NCBI RefSeq assembly: GCF_900100175.1
Contig: NZ_FNEM01000006.1
Location: forward strand, 1-64,000
DNA: 64,000 nucleotides
Source of the DNA: Ferrimonas sediminum
GTDB lineage: Bacteria > Pseudomonadota > Gammaproteobacteria > Enterobacterales > Shewanellaceae
Direction of reading: 5' to 3'
Positions 9,526 through 17,667 of the stretch are shown piece by piece. The notes under the pieces are model-generated. The model saw nothing but the letters and a program-made list of their open reading frames with translations. It ran no database searches and was not told the DNA's origin. The translations under genes and the position numbers were made by a program. Each line of letters starts with the position of its first letter. Positions within the stretch are counted from its first letter, which is position 1.

Positions 9526-10527
9526 CTACTGAGCACTCGCCAGGTTAGGTTTCTGGGGCCAGAGCTGGTGAATGAGGGCAAACAGCAAGGCGGTAATGAC
9601 GACCAGTGACAGGGTTGAGCTAAACCGATACAGGGTGGAAAAAAACAGATCTTTCTGGCCTGGGACCACACCGGACATCAATACCACCAGTGATGAGATA
9701 CCGGCAAACCCTATGGCGCTGCGCTCGCCGCCCTGGCAGACCCAGTAGGCGAATGGGCCTAAAAACAGGCTAAAGCCCAGCAGGTACAGGGTAAAGTTGT
9801 CGATGTAGGAAAACAGCAGCAGTTGCAGGGACAACGCTGCACTGCAGCCGATGACGGTTCCGACAATGCGCGCCCGGGTGGCGATTGCGCTGCCATTTAG
9901 GCTCATGGGGGTCAGCAGTAAAATGGCGGCCCCCTGGGCCGATAGGGTGTCACTGAGATCCAGCAGTTGAAACGCGCCAAATAGCAGCATCACCATCCAC
10001 CAGCACAGTTTCAGGTTATGCAGCAGTACCGAAGGGGGGGGCGGATTGCCGGCCGATGCGGATGTCGCGCTCTGGCCGGGAAACAGCAGAAACATCAGCG
10101 CGGTGATGGCGGCAGCGGCAACGGCCGAGGCCATCAGATCCAGACTGAAATCCAGAAGGTCGAAACTGTCGAAGCTGCCGACATTGAGCAGAATCGATCC
10201 CACCGCCAGATTGGCAAAGCCGAATAGGTAGCTACCCGGGTGGGTCATGGCGATGCAGTTGACTGCCATCCACAGGGCGACGGCGGTCAGCATCAACATT
10301 GGGAAAGGCTGCAGAAACCCCAGGATCAGGTTGGCGATCAGACAGGCAATGAGGATGGACTGCTGCAGTTGCCGGGCCGCCAGGCCACTCCACTGGTTCA
10401 GCCTTGACAGCAGTACCAGCGAGAACAGGGGGGTGAACATGGCACCATAGCTCCAACTGGTTATGGTGCATAGAGCAAACGCCAGGCTGGCGCCAAGCCA
10501 CAGCCGCTTTAGCATTGAAGCGGCCAT
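9526..10527 (-). CDS. DUF2955/FUSC-like multi-pass membrane protein, efflux partner
   Basis: A 333-residue inner-membrane protein with about nine or ten hydrophobic helices in two halves, separated by a Pro/Ser-rich linker near residue 165, as in FUSC-type aromatic-acid exporters (AaeB) and the related DUF2955 family. The start at 10527 overlaps the stop of the upstream HlyD-like gene as ATGA. The longer frame to 10704 only repeats that gene in another frame. With the membrane fusion protein it probably forms an efflux pump for a small organic acid. The family name is by resemblance; the substrate is unknown. Confidence 0.75.
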   Translation of the reverse strand: MAASMLKRLWLGASLAFALCTITSWSYGAMFTPLFSLVLLSRLNQWSGLAARQLQQSILIACLIANLILGFLQPFPMLMLTAVALWMAVNCIAMTHPGSYLFGFANLAVGSILLNVGSFDSFDLLDFSLDLMASAVAAAAITALMFLLFPGQSATSASAGNPPPPSVLLHNLKLCWWMVMLLFGAFQLLDLSDTLSAQGAAILLLTPMSLNGSAIATRARIVGTVIGCSAALSLQLLLFSYIDNFTLYLLGFSLFLGPFAYWVCQGGERSAIGFAGISSLVVLMSGVVPGQKDLFFSTLYRFSSTLSLVVITALLFALIHQLWPQKPNLASAQ

Positions 10528-11588
10528 CAGTAGATGAAATGCAACAGGCTGATCAGCGAGATCTGCAGTCGGGCCAGGGTGCTCCAGAGGCTGTTCTCTT
10601 CCGGGTAGAGGGTAACGGACGCACGGGAGCCGATGAACAGCTGATCGGGCAGAGAGCGGTTTGGAGTCAGGTTGAGGCGAACCCGTTGTGAATCTCGTAC
10701 CCATCGGTTACTGACCTGAATGCTAGCCAGGGTGCCATTGGCGGTTTGCTGCGCCTGGGCTACGCCCATGTCGCGAGTGCCGATGGAGATGGCAAACACC
10801 TCTCCGGGAAGCGCATCGTAGGCCACTAGAGCCTTGGAATCTGTGGTCATCATGGCCAGGGCTTTCTCCCGAAAATCGGCACTGATCCACAGTGAGTCGG
10901 CGGGCACAAAGGAGAGCAGGGGCTGATGGGCGTTGGCGTAGCTGCCGGTGACCAGTTGCAGGTTGGAAACGGTACCGGCCTCCGGTGCGCGAATCTCGGT
11001 GTAGCTGAGATTTAGCTGTGATTGCTTGAGCGCATTTTCGGCCAGGGCCACCGCAGAGGTGCTTCCGTTAACCAGTTGTACTTCAAGGGTTTTTAGTTGT
11101 TGCTTGGCCATGTTTCGATCTGCTTCGGCAGCCAGAACCGCGGTCCGGTTTTGATCCAGCACTGATTGCGAAACCAACTGTTGCTCGCCCATCTTTCGGG
11201 CGCGATTGTACTCTTTTGAGGCGTGCTCAAAATTGGCCTGGCTGCTGGCCAGTTGTGCCTGTGCCGCTTGAATCTGAGCCATCAGCACCTGCTGCTGTTC
11301 CCGGGCCTGATGCAGGGCCAGCCTGGCCTGGTCCAGCGCCAGTTTGAAGCGGCGATTATCGAGAGAGAACAGTAACTGACCGGCGTCGACACGATCGTTG
11401 TTGCTAACGTACACGGCGGTGACGGTGGCCGATACCTCCGTTGCCAGCTGGACCACCCGGCCCTGAACCCGGCCTTCGGTGGTGACCGGTGCAAAGCGAT
11501 CGGCGATGACCACATACAGGGCAACAACAATAAACAGGGCGATCAGGCTGAAAGTCCAGCGTTTAAAAACGGCATCCAGGGTAGGCAT
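10527..11588 (-). CDS. HlyD/EmrA-family membrane fusion protein
   Basis: A 353-residue periplasmic adaptor with one N-terminal membrane helix (about residues 10-33), a biotinyl-lipoyl-like half motif (VTAVYVSNNDRVDAGQLLFSLD), a long alpha-helical hairpin rich in Q, A and R (about 85-190), the second half motif IRAPEAGTVSNLQLVTG, and a beta-barrel domain. It should bridge the DUF2955 permease to an outer-membrane channel encoded elsewhere. The ATG at 11588 is preferred over a TTG at 11618. It leads a two-gene operon divergent from a LysR gene, an arrangement like aaeAB/aaeR. Confidence 0.88.
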   Translation of the reverse strand: MPTLDAVFKRWTFSLIALFIVVALYVVIADRFAPVTTEGRVQGRVVQLATEVSATVTAVYVSNNDRVDAGQLLFSLDNRRFKLALDQARLALHQAREQQQVLMAQIQAAQAQLASSQANFEHASKEYNRARKMGEQQLVSQSVLDQNRTAVLAAEADRNMAKQQLKTLEVQLVNGSTSAVALAENALKQSQLNLSYTEIRAPEAGTVSNLQLVTGSYANAHQPLLSFVPADSLWISADFREKALAMMTTDSKALVAYDALPGEVFAISIGTRDMGVAQAQQTANGTLASIQVSNRWVRDSQRVRLNLTPNRSLPDQLFIGSRASVTLYPEENSLWSTLARLQISLISLLHFIY

Positions 11589-11640
11589 AACGGGTCCGGT
11601 TCGATAAATGGAGGGCAAGTATAGAGATTGTTATTGGTTT

Positions 11641-11669
11641 CATATAGGGGGCATAATGGCACCTATATG
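11641..11669. promoter_or_regulatory. Dyad between the LysR gene and the efflux operon
   Basis: Arms CATATAGG (11641-11648) and CCTATATG (11662-11669) form a perfect 8-bp inverted repeat 13 bases apart, in the 97-base divergent intergenic region. Interrupted dyads of this size are typical LysR-type recognition sites, so this is a probable binding site for the adjacent regulator. Confidence 0.55.
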
Positions 11670-11685
11670 ACCTAATAGAGAGACA

Positions 11686-12564
11686 ATGATGACTCAGCTC
11701 GATGATCTCAACCTGTTTGTGATGACGGTTCGGCATCAGGGGATCAGCGCCGCGGCCAAAGCCGCCGGAATGCCACGCTCACGGGTCAGTCGTCGATTGC
11801 AGGAGCTGGAAAAAGCGCTGGGGTGTCAGTTGCTGATCCGCACCACCCGCCACATCGAGCTGACCGAAAATGGCCGTATGCTGTTTGACCAGACGCAGGC
11901 GTCGCTGAACACCCTCAATACTGCCATGAGCCGGTTGCAGCAGCGCCGAATGCAGATGGAGGGGCCGCTGAGACTGGCGGTGCCGGCGGCGGTGGCGTCA
12001 TCGCCGACCTTTATCTCTATGATGCAGCAGTATATTGAGAGGTTTCCCCGGGTCAATCTGGAGGTGTTTTATCACCAGCACAGTGTTGATCTGCAGCGGC
12101 AGAACATCGACATTCAGTTGCTGCCGTCAGAGTCGGAGGTGATCAACCTGGATTACGTCCGCCAGACCTTGCTGCCGTTTCCCTGCTGCTGGGCTGCGTC
12201 GCCGGCGTATCTGAGTAAGCACGGCCGTCCTCAGGACGAAGGCGAGTTGAAGCAGCATTCGCTGATCGCCAGCCGACATATCGCCGCCGTATTGCAGCAG
12301 GACTTGAGTTTTCGTCTGCGCTCGGATGATCTCCATATCGTCCAGCAACTGACGGCTCAGGGTATGGGCATTGGATTGCTGCCGGAGGTGTTTGTCAGGC
12401 GCACTCAACCGGAGTTTCAACTGGAGCGCCTGTTTGGCGATCGTTTGGCCATGGAGATGGGGCTGAGCCTGATCTACTCCTCCCGCACCTTCTTGCCGGA
12501 GAAGACGCGCAAGATGATCGATTTGATCCGTGACACTTTTATTCAGCTGAACCAGCAGTCGTAA
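11686..12564 (+). CDS. LysR-family transcriptional regulator of the efflux pair
   Basis: A 292-residue LysR regulator. The winged helix-turn-helix spans residues 1-62 (LNLFVMTVRHQGISAAAKAAGMPRSRVSRRLQELEKALGCQLLIR) and the rest is a periplasmic-binding-like effector domain starting near residue 90. The TAMPRSRVSRR pattern is of the CrgA/AaeR branch. Two adjacent ATG codons (11686 and 11689) follow AGAGAG; the second has the better spacing. Divergent from the HlyD/DUF2955 operon, it most likely controls it in response to the exported compound. Confidence 0.9.
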   Translation: MMTQLDDLNLFVMTVRHQGISAAAKAAGMPRSRVSRRLQELEKALGCQLLIRTTRHIELTENGRMLFDQTQASLNTLNTAMSRLQQRRMQMEGPLRLAVPAAVASSPTFISMMQQYIERFPRVNLEVFYHQHSVDLQRQNIDIQLLPSESEVINLDYVRQTLLPFPCCWAASPAYLSKHGRPQDEGELKQHSLIASRHIAAVLQQDLSFRLRSDDLHIVQQLTAQGMGIGLLPEVFVRRTQPEFQLERLFGDRLAMEMGLSLIYSSRTFLPEKTRKMIDLIRDTFIQLNQQS

Positions 12565-12667
12565 TCGACGCCGAGACGCCAGGGCCGGCCTGAGACCGGG
12601 TAAACCGCTCCGGCTTCCTTGATGTGACTTTCCAGTTGTGTCTAAAAAGGGGCGGGGCGGGGGAGCA

Positions 12668-12829
12668 TCAGGCCGCAGAGCGGCCAATCCCTCTGGTTCG
12701 CCGGTTACAACTTGAGCCGCTGACGCTTTTTAAGCTGCCGCTCCAGCAGTGGCCGATTCCCAGGCCGATGACCACCATCAATACCAGGCTGGCACTCTCT
12801 TTCGCGGCATGGATCAGGGCGGTTTTCAT
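12668..12829 (-). CDS. Candidate small single-helix membrane protein
   Basis: A 53-residue open frame in an otherwise empty 600-base gap. It begins at an ATG at 12829, seven bases after GAGAG, with one hydrophobic helix (about residues 14-30, core LVLMVVIGLGIG) and an Arg/Ser-rich tail. There is no family resemblance that I know. The rest of the gap (12565-13130) holds no other supported feature apart from a 12-bp palindrome TGAGAATTCTCA at 13103. Weak evidence; it could be chance. Confidence 0.3.
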   Translation of the reverse strand: MKTALIHAAKESASLVLMVVIGLGIGHCWSGSLKSVSGSSCNRRTRGIGRSAA

Positions 12830-13131
12830 ACTGGCTCTCATGCGGTGGTTGATGGTGTGGTGCAGTACGCTGTGGTAGCGGTCAGTTGCCCCGATATAAG
12901 GTCGGGAAAATCCGATCCCCGATGGGGGACAATGGGGTGGAATAAGTAAGCGGATCCGGGCTGGTTCATGCGAAAATTCTTTTCACTTTTAATTGGTTGT
13001 TATTGTCGGCTGTGTCCAAGCTATCACCGGCAGCGACGGCGTCAATGGGCGGCGGGGGAGTGGGAGAGGGCGCGGAATGTCAGTGATGAACCCGTTTCTA
13101 CGTGAGAATTCTCAGGTTGGACGGAACAACG

Positions 13132-13154
13132 TCGGGAGAGTCCGGCTCTCCCGA
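13132..13154 (-). terminator. Terminator-like hairpin after the ABC-2 permease gene
   Basis: A 9-bp stem (TCGGGAGAG with CTCTCCCGA) and a 5-base loop, 26 bases past the permease stop. On the minus strand it is followed by a short mixed T stretch (GTTGTT). Confidence 0.5.
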
Positions 13155-13179
13155 TCCTTGAGCCGGCTATCCGCCTGGC

Positions 13180-14163
13180 TCAGTTCCAGCGAAAGCGCCA
13201 GCTGGCCAGCGCCATTGCCAACAGAGTAAAGAGGGCCAGGGGCCAAAGGTGGTGCGCGATGGCGCCGAGGCCGGCGCCGTCGATGATCACCGCCCGGTTG
13301 GCGTCATTCATGTGGGTCAGTGGCAGCAGGTCGGCCAGGGTCCGCACCCAGGGCTGACTGCCCTCGAGGCTGAACCAGATCCCGGACAGCAGCATCATCG
13401 GCCAGGAGAACAGGTTGAGCATGCCGTTGCTAAACTCCTCGGACCGGGTTTTGCTGGCGACCAGCAAGCCGAGGCTGATCATCGCCGCCGATCCCAGTGT
13501 GGTGGTAAGCAACAGCAGTAGCGGATTGCCGACGATGGGAATCGAGAACAGCAGGCACACCAGAGTAAACACCACCGCCGAGGTGGCGACGATGGTGCCC
13601 AGTCGGCTCAGTAATTGCGACGTCAGAAACTGCCACGGCTTAAGTGGCGTGACCTGCATGCGCCGAAGGACGCCGGTGCGCCGATAACGCACTACCACGT
13701 AGCCAACGCCGTAGAGGGCGGAAAACATCATGTTCATGCCGATGATGCCGGGTAGCAACCACTCCACATGACGAACGGCTTGGCCTTGTATCGTCTGCTT
13801 GGTCAAATTTGGTGCCCGGGCCAGCAACAGCTGCTCCACGATGTAGCCCCGGGCCGAATCGGGGTTGACCCAGTAGCGATCGCCTTCGATGGCCAGATCC
13901 ACCAGATGGCGGGCCACCTTGTGTTTGGCCAGCGCACTGTCGGCGTAGGGGATCAGTTCGATGTGGCGAAGATCCCGCAACGCAGAGACGGCGCTTTGTG
14001 GGCCGACGATGCCGATCTGGTACAGCGGTTTGTCGTCGTCATCAAACACCAAAGTCAGGGCGATGACCAACACCAGAGGAAACAGCAGCGACCAGCCAAG
14101 GGCGGACTTGTCCCGTCCAAACTCCAGGTTTCGTGCGTGAATCAGTGCAAGCAGGGCGTTCAT
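13180..14163 (-). CDS. ABC-2 type transporter permease
   Basis: A 327-residue membrane component of an ABC exporter. After a short cytoplasmic N-terminus (NALLALIHARNLEFGRDK) there is one helix, a large periplasmic domain (about residues 45-165), and then five helices in the C-terminal half, the usual ABC-2 layout. The RTGVLRRMQVTPLKPWQFL segment after the second helix is characteristic. The start at 14163 overlaps the ATPase stop as ATGA; the longer frame to 14289 would only read the ATPase gene out of frame. Substrate unknown (drug, lipid or antibiotic type). Confidence 0.88.
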   Translation of the reverse strand: MNALLALIHARNLEFGRDKSALGWSLLFPLVLVIALTLVFDDDDKPLYQIGIVGPQSAVSALRDLRHIELIPYADSALAKHKVARHLVDLAIEGDRYWVNPDSARGYIVEQLLLARAPNLTKQTIQGQAVRHVEWLLPGIIGMNMMFSALYGVGYVVVRYRRTGVLRRMQVTPLKPWQFLTSQLLSRLGTIVATSAVVFTLVCLLFSIPIVGNPLLLLLTTTLGSAAMISLGLLVASKTRSEEFSNGMLNLFSWPMMLLSGIWFSLEGSQPWVRTLADLLPLTHMNDANRAVIIDGAGLGAIAHHLWPLALFTLLAMALASWRFRWN

Positions 14164-15044
14164 GACTGCAACGTGCTCCCGGTAAGTTTCAAGAAAAGGT
14201 CTTCCAGATTGGGCTGGCGGATGTTGAGTCCCTGCAGCGACACGCCGGCGCCACTGAGCCATTTCAGCACTCCGTCGGTGTCCCGGCACTCCAGTAACAG
14301 CTGCGGCCCCTGGCGATGAACTCGAATTTCTGCTGCTGGCGGATCCGGCAATCGGCGGTCCGACGGCAGGGACACCAGATGAGGAAAGAAGTGATCCTCG
14401 ATCAACGTCATCGGGCTCTGTTCGGCGATGATTTGGCCCCTATCCATGATGGCGATGCGGTCACACAGTTGCTCCGCTTCCTCCATGTAGTGGGTGGTCA
14501 TCAGGATGGTTTTGCCCTGGGCTTTGACTTTCTGCAGCAGGGCCCAAAACGCTTGACGGGCATTGGGATCCAGTCCGGTGGTGGGCTCATCGAGAAACAG
14601 CAATTGAGGGTCATTGACCAGACTCATGGCCAGTAGCAGCCGCTGGCGCTGGCCTCCGGACAGGTGGAAATGCAACTGATCCGCCACCTCGGTAAGCTGG
14701 CACTGCTCGAGCAGTGGCTCCAGCGGTACCGGCTTGGGGTAGAAGCTGGCAAACAGTTTCAGACAGTCCCTCACGCTCAGATAGTCGGGCAGGGCGGTGG
14801 ATTGAAACTGAATGCCAATGGCGTGTTGGTATGAACGACTTAAGGGCTGGCCATTAAACAGGATGGTGCCGGAGTCTGGCGGGGTGATGCCTTCCAGCAT
14901 CTCCAGGGTGGTGGATTTACCCGCGCCATTAGGTCCCAGTAGTCCGAAGCAGCTGCCTTGTTCGATGGCCAGATCGATGTGGTCCACTGCCAATTTTTCG
15001 CCGTAGCGTTTGCTCAAAGCCTGGGCATGTATCAGGGTGTTCAA
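14160..15044 (-). CDS. ABC-2 type transporter ATPase
   Basis: A 294-residue ATP-binding subunit of the CcmA/DrrA class. Motifs: Walker A GPNGAGKST (about residues 38-46), IQFQSTALPDYLSVRDCL (Q-loop), signature HLSGGQRQR, Walker B LLFLDEPTTGLD and the switch His MTTHYMEEAEQL. The C-terminal 80 residues form the accessory domain found in drug-export ATPases. Translationally coupled with the permease downstream. The export substrate cannot be inferred. Confidence 0.92.
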   Translation of the reverse strand: MNTLIHAQALSKRYGEKLAVDHIDLAIEQGSCFGLLGPNGAGKSTTLEMLEGITPPDSGTILFNGQPLSRSYQHAIGIQFQSTALPDYLSVRDCLKLFASFYPKPVPLEPLLEQCQLTEVADQLHFHLSGGQRQRLLLAMSLVNDPQLLFLDEPTTGLDPNARQAFWALLQKVKAQGKTILMTTHYMEEAEQLCDRIAIMDRGQIIAEQSPMTLIEDHFFPHLVSLPSDRRLPDPPAAEIRVHRQGPQLLLECRDTDGVLKWLSGAGVSLQGLNIRQPNLEDLFLKLTGSTLQS

Positions 15045-15236
15045 CGGGATGCCCTTTTACCTAAATGCAATTCAATGGCTCATTGTCCGGGCCTTTTGTT
15101 ATGCAATCACTGTGGGTTTTAACAGAGTTTTGGGTCGGTTGCCGGAACTGTGCAATGGCTCTGACTTTACTGCTTCAACGCTGCGGCGACCGGCACTGGC
15201 GGAGTATGCTGACGCTTGGAAAACTAGGAGCCTGAT

Positions 15237-16124
15237 ATGTCTGTTTGTCGATGGCGCGTACGCCTGTTGTTATTGCTGGTGCTGGTGGCGCCGGCCAGTG
15301 TGTGGGCACAGCTTAGGGTGGTGTCTCTGGCTCCAAACTGGAGCCATACGGTGGCCGAACTGGGGCAGGAGGACAGTCTGGTGGGCGTGACTCGCTATGC
15401 TCGTTTCCCTGACAGCATTCCCCAGCGAGTCGCGCGCGGCGAACTGGCGGTGGTAGGGGGTTTCACCGACATCGATGTGGCGGCGGTACTGGCGCTGAAA
15501 CCGGATCTGGTGCTCACCGCAACCGGTTTGCAGCAGAGATTGCAGCAGAGTTTGCAGCAACAGGGGGTGCGGGTCATCCACATGCAGGAGCGCAGTCTGG
15601 AGGAGGTCTATTTAAAGATTCAGGCCCTGGGGCAGGCTCTGGACGTGCCCAAGGCGGCCGACGCTATGGTAGAGCAGATTCAATCGGAATTGGCCGGGAT
15701 TGCACGTCAGTACGCCCACCAGCCACGAGTCAGTGTTTATTACGAGATTAACTATCTGTACAAGTGCGTGCCGGGTGCCGACTCCTACATGACCGAGTTG
15801 ATACGGATGGTGGGCGGCGAACCTGTGTTTGGTGACCGGCCGGGCATCGCCCCGGCGGTAAACTGGAATGAGGTGGTGGTGGCCAATCCACAGGTGATGT
15901 TGATGCCGTTGTGGCCCAATGCCGGCGGACCGGTTTTTGACGGCCCCCAGGCGGGCAGTGGCACCACCACGGTGGCAGAGGTTCGGGCCAGAGAGCAGGC
16001 CGACAAGGTGGATGCGGTGCGTCTGGATCAGGTGCGTTACATCGATTCGGCCGTGACTAAGCAGGCCGGCCCCAGCATCCCGTTGGCAGCGAGGTTGCTG
16101 GCCGAGGCCATTCACGGTGATTAA
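15237..16124 (+). CDS. Periplasmic binding protein of the BtuF/helical-backbone metal receptor family
   Basis: A 295-residue secreted binding protein. It has a signal peptide (residues 1-24, ending SVWA) and then the first lobe starting RVVSLAPNWSHTVAELG, close to the pattern at the start of BtuF-like proteins. AVLALKPDLVLT is also typical, and a backbone helix joins the two lobes. Likely ligands are cobalamin, haem or a metal chelate. No permease or ATPase gene is adjacent, so it must work with components elsewhere. Its stop overlaps the convergent zinc-ribbon gene within TTAA. Confidence 0.82.
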   Translation: MSVCRWRVRLLLLLVLVAPASVWAQLRVVSLAPNWSHTVAELGQEDSLVGVTRYARFPDSIPQRVARGELAVVGGFTDIDVAAVLALKPDLVLTATGLQQRLQQSLQQQGVRVIHMQERSLEEVYLKIQALGQALDVPKAADAMVEQIQSELAGIARQYAHQPRVSVYYEINYLYKCVPGADSYMTELIRMVGGEPVFGDRPGIAPAVNWNEVVVANPQVMLMPLWPNAGGPVFDGPQAGSGTTTVAEVRAREQADKVDAVRLDQVRYIDSAVTKQAGPSIPLAARLLAEAIHGD

Positions 16125-16426
16125 TCGCCGGTGACGACCAGGTTATCGCGATCCGCTTCCGATAAGAACTGCTCCACTTTGCCGCAGCGGCGACAGGCAT
16201 ACAGCTGCAACGGCTGCTTCAGGCTCAGGGCCAGCAGCAGCGTCTGCAATGCCGGCGATGGGGTGATGGGCAGTGCTTGCAGGGGAACATCGCAGCGCAG
16301 GCATAAAGGTTGGGTGGCTACGTCGGGCAATCCGGTATCGAGGCTGCGGGCGGAGCAGCAGTGCCAGCATTGGGAAAACGCGTCGTCGTCGATAAGAACA
16401 TTACAGTTGTTGCAAACCCAGGCCAC
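16121..16426 (-). CDS. Small zinc-ribbon protein
   Basis: A 101-residue protein with three pairs of cysteines in CxxC spacing: CNNC at residues 5-8 with CWHC at about 20-23, CLRC near 42, and CRRC near 79. This suggests two or more zinc ribbons. The central hydrophobic stretch (ALQTLLLALSLKQPLQLY) is amphipathic rather than a clear membrane helix. I do not recognise a family with known function. It is convergent with the BtuF-like gene. Confidence 0.65.
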   Translation of the reverse strand: MAWVCNNCNVLIDDDAFSQCWHCCSARSLDTGLPDVATQPLCLRCDVPLQALPITPSPALQTLLLALSLKQPLQLYACRRCGKVEQFLSEADRDNLVVTGD

Positions 16427-16728
16427 AGGCTTCTCCTCTTGAGTGTGCGAATGACTATATCGTCATTGTCAGATATGAGTCTACGATAATAATTTCTTCA
16501 AGATCAGTTAACTAGTTCAAACTCCTGTCGCTTGCTAGTGCATATCTATCTATGGTCGCATTCGGGTCTCAACGGCCCCAAAAATTATGTTAGCCCGTTG
16601 GCAAAACCGCGATCACTGTGAAAAGCCCCAGAGTATTTACGCCTTCAACCCATTACCGTCTTGGGCAATGGGCGGCGGGATCGATGATGTTCAATCGCCT
16701 TAATTTCGATAAAAACAGCTTGGCAGAG
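16427..16728. other. 302-base region upstream of the decaheme cytochrome gene
   Basis: It holds the divergent promoters of the zinc-ribbon and cytochrome genes. The first part (to about 16530) is AT-rich. I could not identify a convincing Fnr or CRP box or a stable hairpin. An in-frame GTG at 16618 could extend the cytochrome upstream, but the sequence between it and 16729 looks untranslated. Confidence 0.4.
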
Positions 16729-17655
16729 ATGATGATGAAAACAGTGACCGCTTTTGGAGCGATGATACTGGTGGCATTGGGAACCGCTGGCGCGGCCCAG
16801 GCTCAGCAACAGGACGTGCTGTTGCAACTGCAACAGAAATTTGAACAGGGGAAATACTCCAAAAAAGGGGCCGATGGCTGCATGATGTGCCATCGCAAAA
16901 CCGAGGGTGTGGACGCCATTTTTGATGGTGTGCATGGCGATCCCAACACCGTCGCCGGCCCCATGGCCGGACTGCAGTGTGAAGCCTGCCACGGGCCTCA
17001 GGGTAAGCACCGGGGCAAGAATGAGCCCATGCTGACGTTTGGTGAAGACTCGCCGTTAACCGCCGACATGCAGAACAGCGTGTGCATGGGGTGTCACGAC
17101 GACAGCCAGCGTATGGACTGGCATGGATCGGCGCACGTCTCGGAAGAGGTGGCCTGCACCGATTGTCACCAGGTGCACATCGCCAAAGACCCTGTGCTCA
17201 GTCGCAGCGGTCAGAACGACACTTGCCAACAGTGTCACACCAAGGTGAAGGCAGACAGCCACAAACGTTCGGCTCACCCTATTAAGTGGGATGAGATGAG
17301 CTGCAGCGATTGCCACAACCCTCATGGCTCGATGGCGGAGTCGGCACTGAATGAACCGATGCTCAATGACACCTGTTACACCTGCCATGCCGACAAGCGC
17401 GGCCCGTTCCTGTGGGAGCACGCGCCGGTGATGGAAAACTGCGCCAATTGTCACGATGCCCACGGCAGTGTCAATGAGCAGATGCTCAAGACCCGGGTGC
17501 CGATGCTGTGCAAACAGTGCCACGCCGAGTCTAATCACCCAAGCACCGTTCCCGGTGGCAATGGCAGCATTCAAACTGCTGGCCAGGGGTGCCTGAACTG
17601 TCATAGCCAGATCCACGGCTCGAACCATCCGTCCGGTCAGGCGTTTCAGTTTTAA
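16729..17655 (+). CDS. Decaheme c-type cytochrome, MtrA/DmsE/PioA family
   Basis: A roughly 308-residue periplasmic electron carrier. I count ten CxxCH haem-binding motifs in order: CMMCH, CEACH, CMGCH, CTDCH, CQQCH, CSDCH, CYTCH, CANCH, CKQCH and CLNCH, exactly the MtrA/DmsE complement, with extra His residues between them for axial ligation. A signal peptide ([23 protein letters not shown]) follows three tandem ATG codons at 16729, 16732 and 16735, which fixes the start better than the GTG at 16618. The family inserts into an MtrB barrel and passes electrons across the outer membrane to metals, DMSO or other external acceptors. The partner barrel gene follows 12 bases later. Confidence 0.95.
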   Translation: MMMKTVTAFGAMILVALGTAGAAQAQQQDVLLQLQQKFEQGKYSKKGADGCMMCHRKTEGVDAIFDGVHGDPNTVAGPMAGLQCEACHGPQGKHRGKNEPMLTFGEDSPLTADMQNSVCMGCHDDSQRMDWHGSAHVSEEVACTDCHQVHIAKDPVLSRSGQNDTCQQCHTKVKADSHKRSAHPIKWDEMSCSDCHNPHGSMAESALNEPMLNDTCYTCHADKRGPFLWEHAPVMENCANCHDAHGSVNEQMLKTRVPMLCKQCHAESNHPSTVPGGNGSIQTAGQGCLNCHSQIHGSNHPSGQAFQF

Positions 17656-17667
17656 GGGAGAACCAGA

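Noticed and set aside
15045-15236. Cobalamin riboswitch upstream of the BtuF-like gene
   Set aside because: The leader contains GGCACTGGCGG, loosely like a B12-box, but the other conserved blocks of the riboswitch are not recognisable and the spacing does not fit.
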